A DNA stretch of 41,408 bases from positions 1-41,408 of the forward strand of contig JAQCYU010000021.1 of the NCBI GenBank assembly GCA_027682925.1. Reading direction: 5' to 3'. Positions within the stretch are counted from its first letter, which is position 1. Each line of letters begins with the position of its first letter. The notes under the pieces were generated by a model. That model was not told the DNA's origin and searched no databases. It saw only the letters and a program-made list of their open reading frames with translations. Shown piece by piece: positions 18,494 through 28,109 of this stretch. The position numbers were made by a program, and so were the translations under genes. The DNA is from Coriobacteriaceae bacterium AF45-21 (lineage in GTDB: Bacteria; Actinomycetota; Coriobacteriia; Coriobacteriales; Coriobacteriaceae).

Positions 18494-19711
18494 TCAACGG
18501 TCATCGTCCTTCAGCAAGCGCCACAGCGTTGTTCGGCTTACGCCCAGCACCTCCGCCGCACGGGTCCGGTTGCCGTGGAGATGATCTACAACCAGATGCG
18601 CGATATCTCGCTCGGTATCGGCCAGCGGTCGCAGGATATACAGGTCGCTTTCGAGTGTCGGGGCGCCAAAGGTTGCGGTCTTAATCACGTCCTCTTGGGC
18701 GAGCACTTCCTCCGCCACAGCGCGGTCCACCGTGCCCGCCCCCACCAATATATACAGTCGTTCCGAGACCTCGCGGAGCTGCAGATAATTGCGCGGCCAG
18801 CGGTAAACATCGAGCGTCTTTGCCGCCGCGGCAGACAACGTGGGCGCTGCCGTCCCAAATGCATCAGCGAGATATTCCAAATAGCGCGCAACCTTCGTCG
18901 ACGCGGCTCCCTGCTCGGCGATTGCCGGCGCCACGCTCACCGCACAGGCGAAGCGCTCAGTCACAAAGGCAGCTTGATCACTTTCGCTGCCGCCCGGCAT
19001 GTCATTCGCCGTCAGCACCACATGGCAGCGCGTCGCCAACGCGGTGTCGGCCATCGTGGAAACGAGCTCGCGGAGACGCTGGGGGCCAACCGTGTTCCAG
19101 CCCTCAATGCAAAGTGTCAGCCCCGTTTGGAACAACGGCGATTCGGCGCTTTTGAGCACGTGGCGCCAACCGCGATCGGTAAGCTCATCGAGCGCAACGG
19201 CAACAAAGGGTTGATCGGCAAAAGGACCGTCCAGATAGAGGCGCTTGGCGATCTCGACCTGACCCGCTCCCAGCTCGCCCTCGAGCATAAGGGGCACGCC
19301 GCGCGCGTAGCTCTCGGCGACCGGCGCAGCTACCGAGGCCGCCCCCTCAACGATGCCGTACGCGCTCGATTCGTAGCGGGCCTCAACTTCGTCGGCGTTG
19401 AGCCACTCGATGCCCGCATGTGCCGCGGCGCCGCGCACCTCGCGGACCACGACGACCCAAAGGCCCCCGCCCTCTTTGTCGGTGGGGCGAACGGTCAGGC
19501 TCAGGCGCGTACCCGCACGCCCCATAACCAGACGCGCGCCGTCTCCTATACGGTCGAGGCGCTCAGCGACAAAAGTCGCCACATCCCGCTCAAGCGCCGC
19601 GTCATTCATGGTCGAGATCACGACGTCCCCACGCGCATCGATTGCCAATGCCGAGGCCCCGGCAGCAGCCAGGGCCTCGGTCAAGATGTTTAGCTTGGCA
19701 TCGCTATCCAT
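18494..19711 (-). CDS. Fis-type regulator with a degenerate AAA+ (NtrC-like) domain
   Basis: A 405-residue protein with the layout of a sigma-54 activator but lacking key residues. Residues 1-130 form an unclear N-terminal sensory region. The middle has a remnant AAA+ fold: GELGAGQVEIAKRLY stands where GETGTGKE is expected, so the Walker A Lys is replaced by Gln. It then runs PFVAVALDEL and LCIEGW in place of Walker B, and no GAFTGA loop is seen. The C-terminus is a good Fis-type HTH (HGNRTRAAEVLGVSRTTLWRLLKD). The start MDSDAKLNIL at 19711 has AGGGG eight bases upstream. It lies directly downstream of the YeiH gene on the same strand. It probably binds DNA without driving sigma-54 open-complex formation. 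Confidence 0.8.
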   Translation of the reverse strand: MDSDAKLNILTEALAAAGASALAIDARGDVVISTMNDAALERDVATFVAERLDRIGDGARLVMGRAGTRLSLTVRPTDKEGGGLWVVVVREVRGAAAHAGIEWLNADEVEARYESSAYGIVEGAASVAAPVAESYARGVPLMLEGELGAGQVEIAKRLYLDGPFADQPFVAVALDELTDRGWRHVLKSAESPLFQTGLTLCIEGWNTVGPQRLRELVSTMADTALATRCHVVLTANDMPGGSESDQAAFVTERFACAVSVAPAIAEQGAASTKVARYLEYLADAFGTAAPTLSAAAAKTLDVYRWPRNYLQLREVSERLYILVGAGTVDRAVAEEVLAQEDVIKTATFGAPTLESDLYILRPLADTERDIAHLVVDHLHGNRTRAAEVLGVSRTTLWRLLKDDDR

Positions 19712-19836
19712 GATTTGCCCCTGTCCGCGGCGACGTGCAACCGCCGACGGTCGCACGACCGAGTGTTTCAAAATTGAACGATATTGCTCACCAAACACTA
19801 TAGGGCAGAAGCCGCCGTCCTGCGAGTATATGAGTT

Positions 19837-19862
19837 GCCCCGCATCGCCATCCTGGCGGGGC
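19837..19862. terminator. GC-rich hairpin between the YeiH and regulator genes
   Basis: gccccgc (19837-19843) pairs with gcggggc (19856-19862) around a 12-base loop. There is no clear T-run, so it is a weak terminator or attenuator candidate downstream of the YeiH gene. Confidence 0.35.
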
Positions 19863-19925
19863 GATAAGAGCTCTTCGGGACTTATAAACCTGCGGACAAG
19901 CCATACCCGCAAGAGCTCCTATCGC
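19861..19925. promoter_or_regulatory. Inverted 15-bp repeat, candidate binding site
   Basis: gcgataagagctctt (19861-19875) and aagagctcctatcgc (19911-19925) are inverted copies with one mismatch, 35 bases apart. They lie in the gap upstream of the Fis-type regulator and downstream of the YeiH gene. Each copy contains the palindrome gagctc. Candidate autoregulatory operator. Confidence 0.5.
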
Positions 19926-19977
19926 TCCACCGCGAGGATGCGCTTGCCAGCATGCAGCATGCAAATTGGCTACTTCT

Positions 19978-21012
19978 CTACCAGATTCCCAGCACGTGCT
20001 GCATCCCCAAACTCATGCACGCAATGCCAATCCAGCAGCAAAAGCCCAATGCGATGGGCTTGCCGCCCTTTTTGACCAGCTCGACGATATCGGTATTAAA
20101 GCCAATAGCCGCCATAGCCATCACGATAAAGAACTTCGACATCTCCTTGATAGGCGCCGTAACGGATGCAGGAAGCTGAAGCACCGTGGTGATTACGCTC
20201 GCCAGCACAAAGAACAGCACGAACATGGGAAACGCGCGTTTAAGCGAGAACGTGCTTTTGGCGTCGCCGCCGGCCTTGCGCGCCAGATGCATCTGCCAGC
20301 ATGCGAGCACCAACGTAATGGGAATAATGGCCAGCGTCCTGGTGAGCTTGACCACTGTGGCGCTTTCGAGCACATTGGCGCCGGGATGCATGCTGTCCCA
20401 GGCGCTCGCCGCAGCCGTTACCGACGAGGTGTCGTTGATGGCGGTGCCGGCAAACAGGCCAAAGCCCTCGTTGGTCAGCCCGAGCATGCCGCCGAGCGTC
20501 GGAAACACGAGCGCCGCGATAACGTTAAACAGGAAGATGACCGAAATAGCCTGGGCAATCTCGCGATCGTCGGCATCGATGACGGGCGCGGTCGCGGCGA
20601 TGGCAGAACCGCCGCAAATCGACGAACCCACACCCACAAGCGTCGCAATCTTGCCCGGCACGTTCATGACACGGCAGAGCACAAAGGCGATGACAAGCGA
20701 GGTCGAGATCGTCGCCACGATAATCGGCAGCGACTGGGCGCCCTTGGACAGAATCTGGGAGAGGTTCATGCCAAAGCCAAGCAGGATAACCGCGTACTGT
20801 AAGACTTTTTTGGACGTATAAGTGACGCCGGCAGCGAGCTGTTCGCGACGATTCTTGGGAAAGACAAGTGCCAGAACCATGCCAAGGAGGATGGCAAATA
20901 CCGGCCCGCCGACCACCTCAATCTGTTTGCCGAGCAACGTCGCGGGGATGGCGATGATCAGGCAGAACAAAACGCCCTTCCAGCGCTCGCGTACGATATT
21001 CGCCAGTTGCAT
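19978..21012 (-). CDS. yeiH: YeiH family (UPF0324) putative sulfate/anion exporter
   Basis: A 344-residue membrane protein with about ten hydrophobic segments. Conserved family stretches include GGPVFAILLGMVLAL, QYAVILLGFGMNLSQIL, the glycine-rich VGVGSSICGGSAIAA, ISVIFLFNVIAALVFP, GLFAGTAINDTSSVTAA and a FFIVMAMAAIGFNTDI segment near the C-terminus. The family is described as putative sulfate exporters, with substrate not firmly proved. The start at 21012 has AAGGA eight bases upstream. The divergent GntR gene and the downstream Fis-type gene are both candidate regulators. Confidence 0.9.
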   Translation of the reverse strand: MQLANIVRERWKGVLFCLIIAIPATLLGKQIEVVGGPVFAILLGMVLALVFPKNRREQLAAGVTYTSKKVLQYAVILLGFGMNLSQILSKGAQSLPIIVATISTSLVIAFVLCRVMNVPGKIATLVGVGSSICGGSAIAATAPVIDADDREIAQAISVIFLFNVIAALVFPTLGGMLGLTNEGFGLFAGTAINDTSSVTAAASAWDSMHPGANVLESATVVKLTRTLAIIPITLVLACWQMHLARKAGGDAKSTFSLKRAFPMFVLFFVLASVITTVLQLPASVTAPIKEMSKFFIVMAMAAIGFNTDIVELVKKGGKPIALGFCCWIGIACMSLGMQHVLGIW

Positions 21013-21205
21013 ATGGGATTCCTTCTTTCTATTTCACGTTTGCGACGGCTAATGATACGGCAACGCTAAGCGCAATCCCGCGCAAACGCAGGCAAAGATG
21101 TCGCAAAAGTTCTCGGACAGCGATTGAATTACCCACCGCGGAGGGCTGACTCGCGGCATAATAAACAACTGACATATGAGTGTGAATGAACGGTTGCGAG
21201 GCGCT

Positions 21206-21907
21206 ATGGAAGAATCGATGCACATCGGCGAGCAGGAAACGAGCCTACAGGACCAGTCCTACCACACCATTCGACGCAAAATCGTCTACCTGGACTACAA
21301 GCCGGGCGAAAAGCTGGGCGTTAAACAGCTTTGCGACGACCTGGATATGGGGCGCACCCCTGTGCGCGAGGCGCTGGTGCGTCTGGCGCAAGAGGGCCTG
21401 GTGCGCACCGTACCCCAAAGCGGCACCTATGTCTCGCCCATCAACCTCACCCTTGCCGAAAGCGCCTGCTACATTCGCGAGCACCTGGAAAAGCAGGTGA
21501 TTGTGGAATGCTGCGCACGTGCCACCTCGGCGGGTATCGAGCAGCTCGACCGCACCATCGCACTGCAGGAAAAGGCGATGGCCGAAGAGGATCGCATAGG
21601 CTTCTTTTTGAGCGACAACCTCATGCATCGCATGATCTTTAGCATCGCATGCCGCAGCACCGTGTGGTCGTGGCTCGAGGAGACCAATGCCGACCTTGAG
21701 CGCTTCCGCTGGTTGCGCGCCGCCACGCAGGTTCTCGACAATCAGGACATCGTGAACGAGCACAAGCAGATTCGCCGCGCTATCGCCGGTCGCGACCCCA
21801 TCGAAGCGAGCTTTTTGGTCAGCAAGCACCTGCACATGATGTTCCGCAACCAAACCGAAGTTCTGGATCAATATCCCGAGTACTTCGAGACCAGCAAGCT
21901 CCGCTAA
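21206..21907 (+). CDS. GntR-family (FCD/FadR subfamily) transcriptional regulator
   Basis: A regulator of about 233 residues with an N-terminal winged helix (QDQSYHTIRRKIVYLDYKPG, LCDDLDMGRTPVREALVRLAQEGLV, the classic GntR signature) and an all-helical FCD-type effector domain (EHLEKQVIVECCAR, LMHRMIFSIA, HKQIRRAIAGRDPIEA with spaced His). Of the possible starts, 21206 (MEESMHIGEQ) has GAGG nearby, while 21176 lacks any ribosome binding site. It is divergent from the YeiH gene and probably controls it. The effector is unknown. Confidence 0.88.
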   Translation: MEESMHIGEQETSLQDQSYHTIRRKIVYLDYKPGEKLGVKQLCDDLDMGRTPVREALVRLAQEGLVRTVPQSGTYVSPINLTLAESACYIREHLEKQVIVECCARATSAGIEQLDRTIALQEKAMAEEDRIGFFLSDNLMHRMIFSIACRSTVWSWLEETNADLERFRWLRAATQVLDNQDIVNEHKQIRRAIAGRDPIEASFLVSKHLHMMFRNQTEVLDQYPEYFETSKLR

Positions 21908-21914
21908 CCTGCCA

Positions 21915-21953
21915 AAACCACCACAAAGGGGACAGGCACCTTTGTGGTGGTTT
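21915..21953. repeat. Palindromic intergenic repeat, family A copy 2
   Basis: Perfect 15-bp arms aaaccaccacaaagg and cctttgtggtggttt flank ggacaggca. It shares the GGGGACAGGCACC core with other copies and lies between the convergent GntR and glmS genes. Confidence 0.85.
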
Positions 21954-21959
21954 CTCCGC

Positions 21960-22002
21960 ACAAAAAGGCCCGGCTCCGCCTGATGACGCGGAGTCGGGCC
22001 TT
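21960..22002 (-). terminator. Rho-independent terminator of glmS
   Basis: The stem aaggcccggctccgc/gcggagtcgggcctt (21965-22002) is followed on the minus strand by tttttgtg, 26 bases past the glmS stop. Confidence 0.88.
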
Positions 22003-22027
22003 GGTCGTTAGAACGGCGGAACATCCG

Positions 22028-23875
<1,848 letters not shown>

Positions 23876-23985
23876 AGGATAAATCCCTTCGCTCGCGTGA
23901 CTGCAAGACGTCCACGCACAGGGGGCGCTGAGACGTATAACGTTCGAGTATTGTACTCACGCAAGCGCAAGCTGATATACCAGAA

Positions 23986-24009
23986 GTGGTATCTCAACTT
24001 AGATACCAC
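23986..24009. promoter_or_regulatory. Perfect 9-bp inverted repeat upstream of glmS
   Basis: gtggtatct (23986-23994) and agataccac (24001-24009) form a perfect inverted repeat with a 6-base spacer, about 110 bases upstream of glmS. A TACAAT on the minus strand about 35 bases downstream could be a -10 box. This is a candidate repressor or activator site, with the regulator unknown. Confidence 0.5.
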
Positions 24010-24028
24010 CCGATGCACACATGCCCAG

Positions 24029-24300
24029 CCGGTCCAAACCACCACGAAGGGGACAGGCACCTTTGTGGTGGTTTGGACCGGGGCGGCGGCTATCCCGGCG
24101 AAAGATCTCAATCTGTAACATCTGGGCCGCAATAAGCCGGCTTAGTGTTACAGATCGAGACATTACGGTTCGGCCCCAGCACTATGTCTCGATCCGTAAC
24201 AGGTAGAGCCGGTTTTGCCGTCCAGATGTTACAGATCGAGACAATTGAAGGCCCGGGCGTCTCAAACCACCACAAAGGTACCTGTCCCCTTCGTGGTGGT
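24029..24300. repeat. Composite palindromic element: inverted family A copies around four 17-bp motifs
   Basis: The left end (24029-24081) is a family A palindrome with 22-bp arms. The right end (24266-24300) is another family A copy in the opposite orientation. Between them the 17-mer tgttacagatcgagaca occurs four times in alternating orientation: 24104-24120 (-), 24146-24162 (+), 24185-24201 (-) and 24227-24243 (+), with starts about 40 bp apart. The whole block is an imperfect inverted repeat centred near 24173. No gene is present. Confidence 0.85.
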
Positions 24301-24327
24301 CGCGCTGGCAACGGCGTTTCCGCAGAT

Positions 24328-24368
24328 AAAACCTACCAAAATAAACCTGTCCCTAATTGGCAGGTTTT
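24328..24368. repeat. Palindromic intergenic repeat, family A copy 5
   Basis: Arms aaacctaccaaaat and aattggcaggttt flank aaacctgtccct. With its left flank gcgtttccgcagat it matches the inverted copy at 27516-27570 almost base for base. Confidence 0.75.
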
Positions 24369-24432
24369 GACACCCCAGGGGCGGGCGATGCTACAATCTG
24401 GCTTGTACTTGAAACGCATCAAAGGGGCCGCT

Positions 24433-25566
24433 ATGGCAAAGGTAAAAATCAGCGACGTCGCGCGCGAGGCAGGGGTCTCGCTGGGCACGGTATCCAACGC
24501 GCTCAACCACCCCGAAAAGTTGCGCCCCGAAACCCTTAAGCTCATCAACGAGACCATTAATCGCCTTGGCTACCTGCCCAACCAAAGCGCCCGTCAGCTC
24601 GCGGGCGGCACCACCAAGTCCTTTGGCCTGGTCCTTCCCCGTCTCGACCACGGCTTTTCGCTCCAGATTGCCAGCGGTGCCCACAACGAGGCACGCAAGC
24701 ACGGCTATGACTTGCTCATCGCCAATGCCGATAACGACGACATTCTCGAGGATCATTACCTGCGCTATTTTATGGGCACACAGATGTCCGGCGTCATGGT
24801 TCAGCCCATGGCGTCCCCCGACTGGCACCCCGCCATGGCCAAGATGCCCGTGCCGATCGTCCATCTGGACATCCACTGCTCCGAGCCCGGTTATTACGTG
24901 GCTGCCGACAACGAGGCACAAGGCCGCATTATCGCCGAGCTCGCCGTTGCCCGTGGCGCACGCCATATCACCGTTGTGGGCAGAGCGGCATTTATGCAGC
25001 TCACTTTGCGCGTACTTGGCATCCATAAGGCCCTCGCCCTGCATCCCGATATCAAGATCGAAGTCATCGACGCCGGCGAATGGAATACCGCTGCCGACGG
25101 CTACGGCATCGGTGCCCAAATCGCTGAGCGCCCCGCGGACGAGCGCCCCGACTTCGTGGTCGGCCTGACCGACGTATTGGCCTCGGGCGTTATCTCGGCG
25201 CTGACCGACAAAGGCATCTCCGTCCCCGAGCAGGTTCGCGTGGCCGGATGCGACGGCAACCCACTCGCTTGGAGCGGGGCGGTCCCGCTCACCACGGTAG
25301 CACCCCCAGGCTACGAGATTGGCCGCAAGGGCGTTCAATTGCTCATGGAGCAAATCGAGAACAAGGCGCCGGCGAAGACAAAGCATGTCCGCATCGGCTC
25401 TGCCGCGCGCACCGTCACCGCGGTCACGGCCATCGAGGACATCAACCGTCAGGAAATCGTGCGTCCCTTCTTGCTCGAGCGCGTAAGCACCCAAATTGCC
25501 AAGCCGCATCCGACGGGCCAACCCATAGTCCCGACAACCGACATCAACCTGGGCGCCTACCTGTAA
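24433..25566 (+). CDS. LacI-family transcriptional regulator
   Basis: A 377-residue sugar-type repressor. The N-terminal LacI helix-turn-helix is KISDVAREAGVSLGTVSNALNHPEKLRPETL with hinge YLPNQSARQLAGG. A periplasmic-binding-protein-like effector domain follows (FGLVLPRLDHGF, GVMVQPMAS, TVVGRAA, GLTDVLASGVISALTDKG, VRVAGCDGNPLAWSG, ITT-like TTVAPPGYEIG). The C-terminus is about 30 residues longer than usual. The start at 24433 has AAAGGGG seven bases upstream. No sugar genes lie immediately next to it, so the regulon is not evident. Confidence 0.93.
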   Translation: MAKVKISDVAREAGVSLGTVSNALNHPEKLRPETLKLINETINRLGYLPNQSARQLAGGTTKSFGLVLPRLDHGFSLQIASGAHNEARKHGYDLLIANADNDDILEDHYLRYFMGTQMSGVMVQPMASPDWHPAMAKMPVPIVHLDIHCSEPGYYVAADNEAQGRIIAELAVARGARHITVVGRAAFMQLTLRVLGIHKALALHPDIKIEVIDAGEWNTAADGYGIGAQIAERPADERPDFVVGLTDVLASGVISALTDKGISVPEQVRVAGCDGNPLAWSGAVPLTTVAPPGYEIGRKGVQLLMEQIENKAPAKTKHVRIGSAARTVTAVTAIEDINRQEIVRPFLLERVSTQIAKPHPTGQPIVPTTDINLGAYL

Positions 25567-25567
25567 A

Positions 25568-25608
25568 AAAAACGCCGCAACGGAAACAGCCCCGCTGCGG
25601 CGTTTTTG
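25568..25608 (+). terminator. Rho-independent terminator of the LacI gene
   Basis: aacgccgcaacgg (25571-25583) pairs with ccgctgcggcgtt (25592-25604), followed by tttt. The A-run on the left also allows function on the other strand. The 190 bases up to the HAD gene contain an AT-rich stretch and nothing else I can name. Confidence 0.85.
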
Positions 25609-25800
25609 CTGACCCCACGGGCCTTCCCCGTTTAGCCGAACCTGCGGCTACGGATTTTTATGGAATGTAATCCATTTTTCATTAGCTTTTTTGCAAAAAT
25701 GTATTCAATTCCATTTTTTAGAACAGTGCCTCCGCGCAGGCGCCGTTACCGTCACCGTCCTGCGGGATCGGGCGCGGGGCATGGCGACTCGCGGCAAACG

Positions 25801-26451
25801 CTAACGCACAGCCTTGACCGCCGCCGGCAGATCGAACAGCGTATCGAGCACGGCCTCGCAGCCATCCACCACGTCCTGCGGCAGCGGCACGATATCGGGG
25901 ACGGCAAAGACGTGGCAGCCGGCCGTGATGCCCGAGACGCAGCCGTTGCGGGAATCCTCGACCACGGCGCACTCCTCGGGGGCAAAGCCCGCGCGCTCGC
26001 AGGCGAGCAGGTACATCTCGGGGTCGGGCTTGCCGTGCACGACGTCCTCGCCGCAGGTCACCGTCTCAAACTTGTCAAAGAGGCCGACCGTCTTAAGGTT
26101 GCGCTCGGCGGTAACGTGGCGCGACGACGTCGCGAGGCCCACGTGATAGCCCGCAGCCAGCAGCTCGTCCAGGCACTCGGCAGCGCCAGCCTTAAGCTCC
26201 AGATCGGTCTTGACCATCTCGTCGCGAATCTCCCTATGGCGACGATAGATTGCCTCAGCGGTTTCGCTGCTGTCGTAATGCTCCTCAAGGATGCCCATGA
26301 CATCGGGCAGCGTACGACCGATAAACTGATGGATCAGCGCATCATCAATCGCGAATCCCAGCTCGGCCGCGCCCGCCTTCCACGCCTTGATACCCAAACG
26401 CTCGGTGTCGACCAGCGTTCCGTCCATGTCAAAAATAACGGCCTTGATCAT
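25801..26451 (-). CDS. HAD-family hydrolase (beta-phosphoglucomutase-like)
   Basis: A 216-residue haloacid-dehalogenase phosphatase or phosphomutase, subclass I with a helical cap. The motifs are complete: DMDGTLVDTE (motif I nucleophile Asp), ATSSRHVTAE (motif II Ser), GKPDPEMYLLACER (motif III Lys) and VVEDSRNGCVSGITAGC (motif IV). The pattern resembles sugar-phosphate phosphatases such as YqaB/GPH-like enzymes or beta-PGM. The substrate cannot be told from sequence. The start at 26451 is the first Met of the conserved N-terminus (IKAVIFDMDG). It is divergent from larE. Confidence 0.92.
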   Translation of the reverse strand: MIKAVIFDMDGTLVDTERLGIKAWKAGAAELGFAIDDALIHQFIGRTLPDVMGILEEHYDSSETAEAIYRRHREIRDEMVKTDLELKAGAAECLDELLAAGYHVGLATSSRHVTAERNLKTVGLFDKFETVTCGEDVVHGKPDPEMYLLACERAGFAPEECAVVEDSRNGCVSGITAGCHVFAVPDIVPLPQDVVDGCEAVLDTLFDLPAAVKAVR

Positions 26452-26624
26452 ATCGGTCCCCTATCTCTTCGCGCTGCTGTACTCCCGCAACTTTACCGCA
26501 CCTGTAAACTTGTATATAACGTATATAGCATATTGCACTTTCGTTACATAGATAGAAGTCTTATGACAAGCGGCTCGGTAGGATTATAGTTTTCGACCGA
26601 GTACTCAACGGCAAGGATCGATTC

Positions 26625-27503
26625 ATGCTTTCAGACACCACCGCACCTGCAGAGGGGCTTCAGGACAAACTCACAGCGCTCGAGCAGCTGCTTTTGGCAT
26701 ACGGACGCGTCGCCATCGGCTTTTCCGGTGGCGTCGACAGCAGCTTTTTGGCCGCAGTCTGCGCCCGCATCATGCCCGCCAGCACGCTTCTCGTTCACCT
26801 CACCACGCCGCTCATCGGCACGCCCGAGCAGGCTTCGTTTGAGCGGGCGGTTGACGGGCAGGCCGATGAGGGGCCGCATTTCAAGCTCCCCGTGCTCAAC
26901 CTCTCGGTCGATCAGCTGCAGCTCCCCCAGGTAGCCTGCAACGACGCCGACCGCTGTTACCACTGCAAGCGCGCCGGCTTTACCGCCATCGTCAACCACG
27001 CCAGGTCGCTGGGTTTTCCCACCGTCATCGACGGCAGCAACGCAAGCGACCGCGGCGACTACCGCCCCGGCATGCGCGCCGCCCAGGAGCTCGGCGTGCG
27101 CTCGCCGCTTATGGAGGTCGGCTTTACCAAGGACGAGGAGCGCGAGCTGCTACGCGCCTGGGGATACCCCGTCTGGAACCTGCCGGCAGGAGCCTGCCTG
27201 GCCACGCGAGTCCCCACGGGCGAGGAGCTCACGCGCGAGAAGGTCGATGTAATCCGCACCTGTGAGGACTACCTGCACGACCTTGGCCTGGACCAGGTCC
27301 GCGCACGCCTCGTCGGCGGCTGCATGCATATCGAGGCCGCGCCGGCAGACGTCGCCAAGATCGCCGCCCTCGGCAGCACCGCGGTCAACGACGAGGGCAA
27401 GGCCCCGCTTCCCGCCGCCATCGAATCTGCCCTGCGCAACCTAGGCTGCGGCCATATCTCCCCCGAGGTCACCCCCTACATCCACGGCAACATGAACCTT
27501 TAA
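26625..27503 (+). CDS. larE: ATP-dependent sacrificial sulfur transferase LarE
   Basis: LarE adenylates and sulfurises the carboxylates of pyridinium dicarboxylate mononucleotide to build the nickel-pincer cofactor of lactate racemase-type enzymes. The 292-residue protein has the PP-loop SGGVDSS (residues 34-40), CNDADRCYHCKR, DGSNASDRGDYRPGM, and the sulfur-donating Cys in AGACLATRVP. The start at 26625 has AAGGA eight bases upstream. The usual partners larA, larB and larC are absent from this window, so it is either an orphan or works with genes elsewhere. Confidence 0.93.
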   Translation: MLSDTTAPAEGLQDKLTALEQLLLAYGRVAIGFSGGVDSSFLAAVCARIMPASTLLVHLTTPLIGTPEQASFERAVDGQADEGPHFKLPVLNLSVDQLQLPQVACNDADRCYHCKRAGFTAIVNHARSLGFPTVIDGSNASDRGDYRPGMRAAQELGVRSPLMEVGFTKDEERELLRAWGYPVWNLPAGACLATRVPTGEELTREKVDVIRTCEDYLHDLGLDQVRARLVGGCMHIEAAPADVAKIAALGSTAVNDEGKAPLPAAIESALRNLGCGHISPEVTPYIHGNMNL

Positions 27504-27515
27504 GTTACGCCGTTT

Positions 27516-27570
27516 AACCTACCAAAAAGGGACAGGTTTATTTTGGCAGGTTTTATCTGGGGAAACGCAG
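27516..27570. repeat. Palindromic intergenic repeat, family A copy 6
   Basis: aacctaccaaaa and ttttggcaggtt flank agggacaggttta. With the right flank ttatctggggaaacgc it is the inverted counterpart of the copy at 24314-24368. Confidence 0.8.
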
Positions 27571-27572
27571 AC

Positions 27573-27608
27573 AGGGCCGCGACGCCTATAGCGTCGCGGC
27601 CCTTTTCC
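27573..27608 (+). terminator. Rho-independent terminator of larE
   Basis: agggccgcgacgc pairs with gcgtcgcggccct around ctata, followed by tttccttg. It may also stop the converging sugar operon. Confidence 0.88.
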
Positions 27609-27645
27609 TTGGAGAAGGATCGATTAATGGAACGGAGAGCCCGTT

Positions 27646-28097
27646 CTAGCCCTCGAGCCCGGCGTTGATGAGCTCGGCAATCTCGACAGGATCGGTGCTT
27701 TCGCGCACCCTGTCACGGAAGCCAGCATCCATCAGCATCACGGCAGCTTGGAGAGCAGACGCAGGTGCGTGGTTCCCGCTTCGCCGGCGGGCACGTACAG
27801 CGCGAGCGCCACATCGACGGGCACTCCATCAAAGCTCGGCCACTCAACAGGCTCGGACAGCTTGAGCACGGCCACGCCCGGCGTATGGATCGCATCGCTC
27901 TTGGCATGCGGAACGGCAAAACCGGCGACGAGGCCAGTCTCGGCCTCGTTTTCGCGAGCAATAAAAGCCGCCTCTACAGCAGACGCGTCATCGGCAAAAC
28001 CAAGCTCAACAGCCTGCTCGGACAGATAATGCAGCGCGTCCTCGCGCGAGGCGGCGGCGTAGCCAATCGTCACTTGGTTGGCAGATACAAACCCCAT
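27646..28097 (-). CDS. PTS sugar transporter subunit IIA (fructose/mannitol type), C-terminal frameshift
   Basis: It passes phosphate from HPr to the IIB domain encoded at the far end of the same operon. The phosphorylated histidine lies in GFAVPHAKSDAI. Conserved neighbours are the N-terminal SREDALHYLSEQAVELGFAD and the strand VAVLKLSEPVEW. As given the frame stops at 27738 after LLSKLP. A G is missing near 27743, and the restored frame reads KLAAVMLMDAGFRDRVREST and ends at 27646, for a normal 150 residues. It is the last gene of the operon, 12 bases after the transketolase C half. Confidence 0.9.
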
Positions 28098-28109
28098 GGA
28101 AAGCCTTCC

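Noticed and set aside
23876..24028. glmS ribozyme upstream of glmS
   Set aside because: I could not find the conserved core or the pseudoknot-forming segments in the short leader.
24104..24243. CRISPR array
   Set aside because: Spacing near 40 bp and repeated 17-mers suggested it, but the repeats alternate in orientation and the sequences between them are mirrored and not unique. No cas genes are present.
24145..24432. N-terminal extension of the LacI regulator back to 24145
   Set aside because: The extension translates the repeat block. The ATG at 24433 starts the conserved HTH and has a good ribosome binding site.
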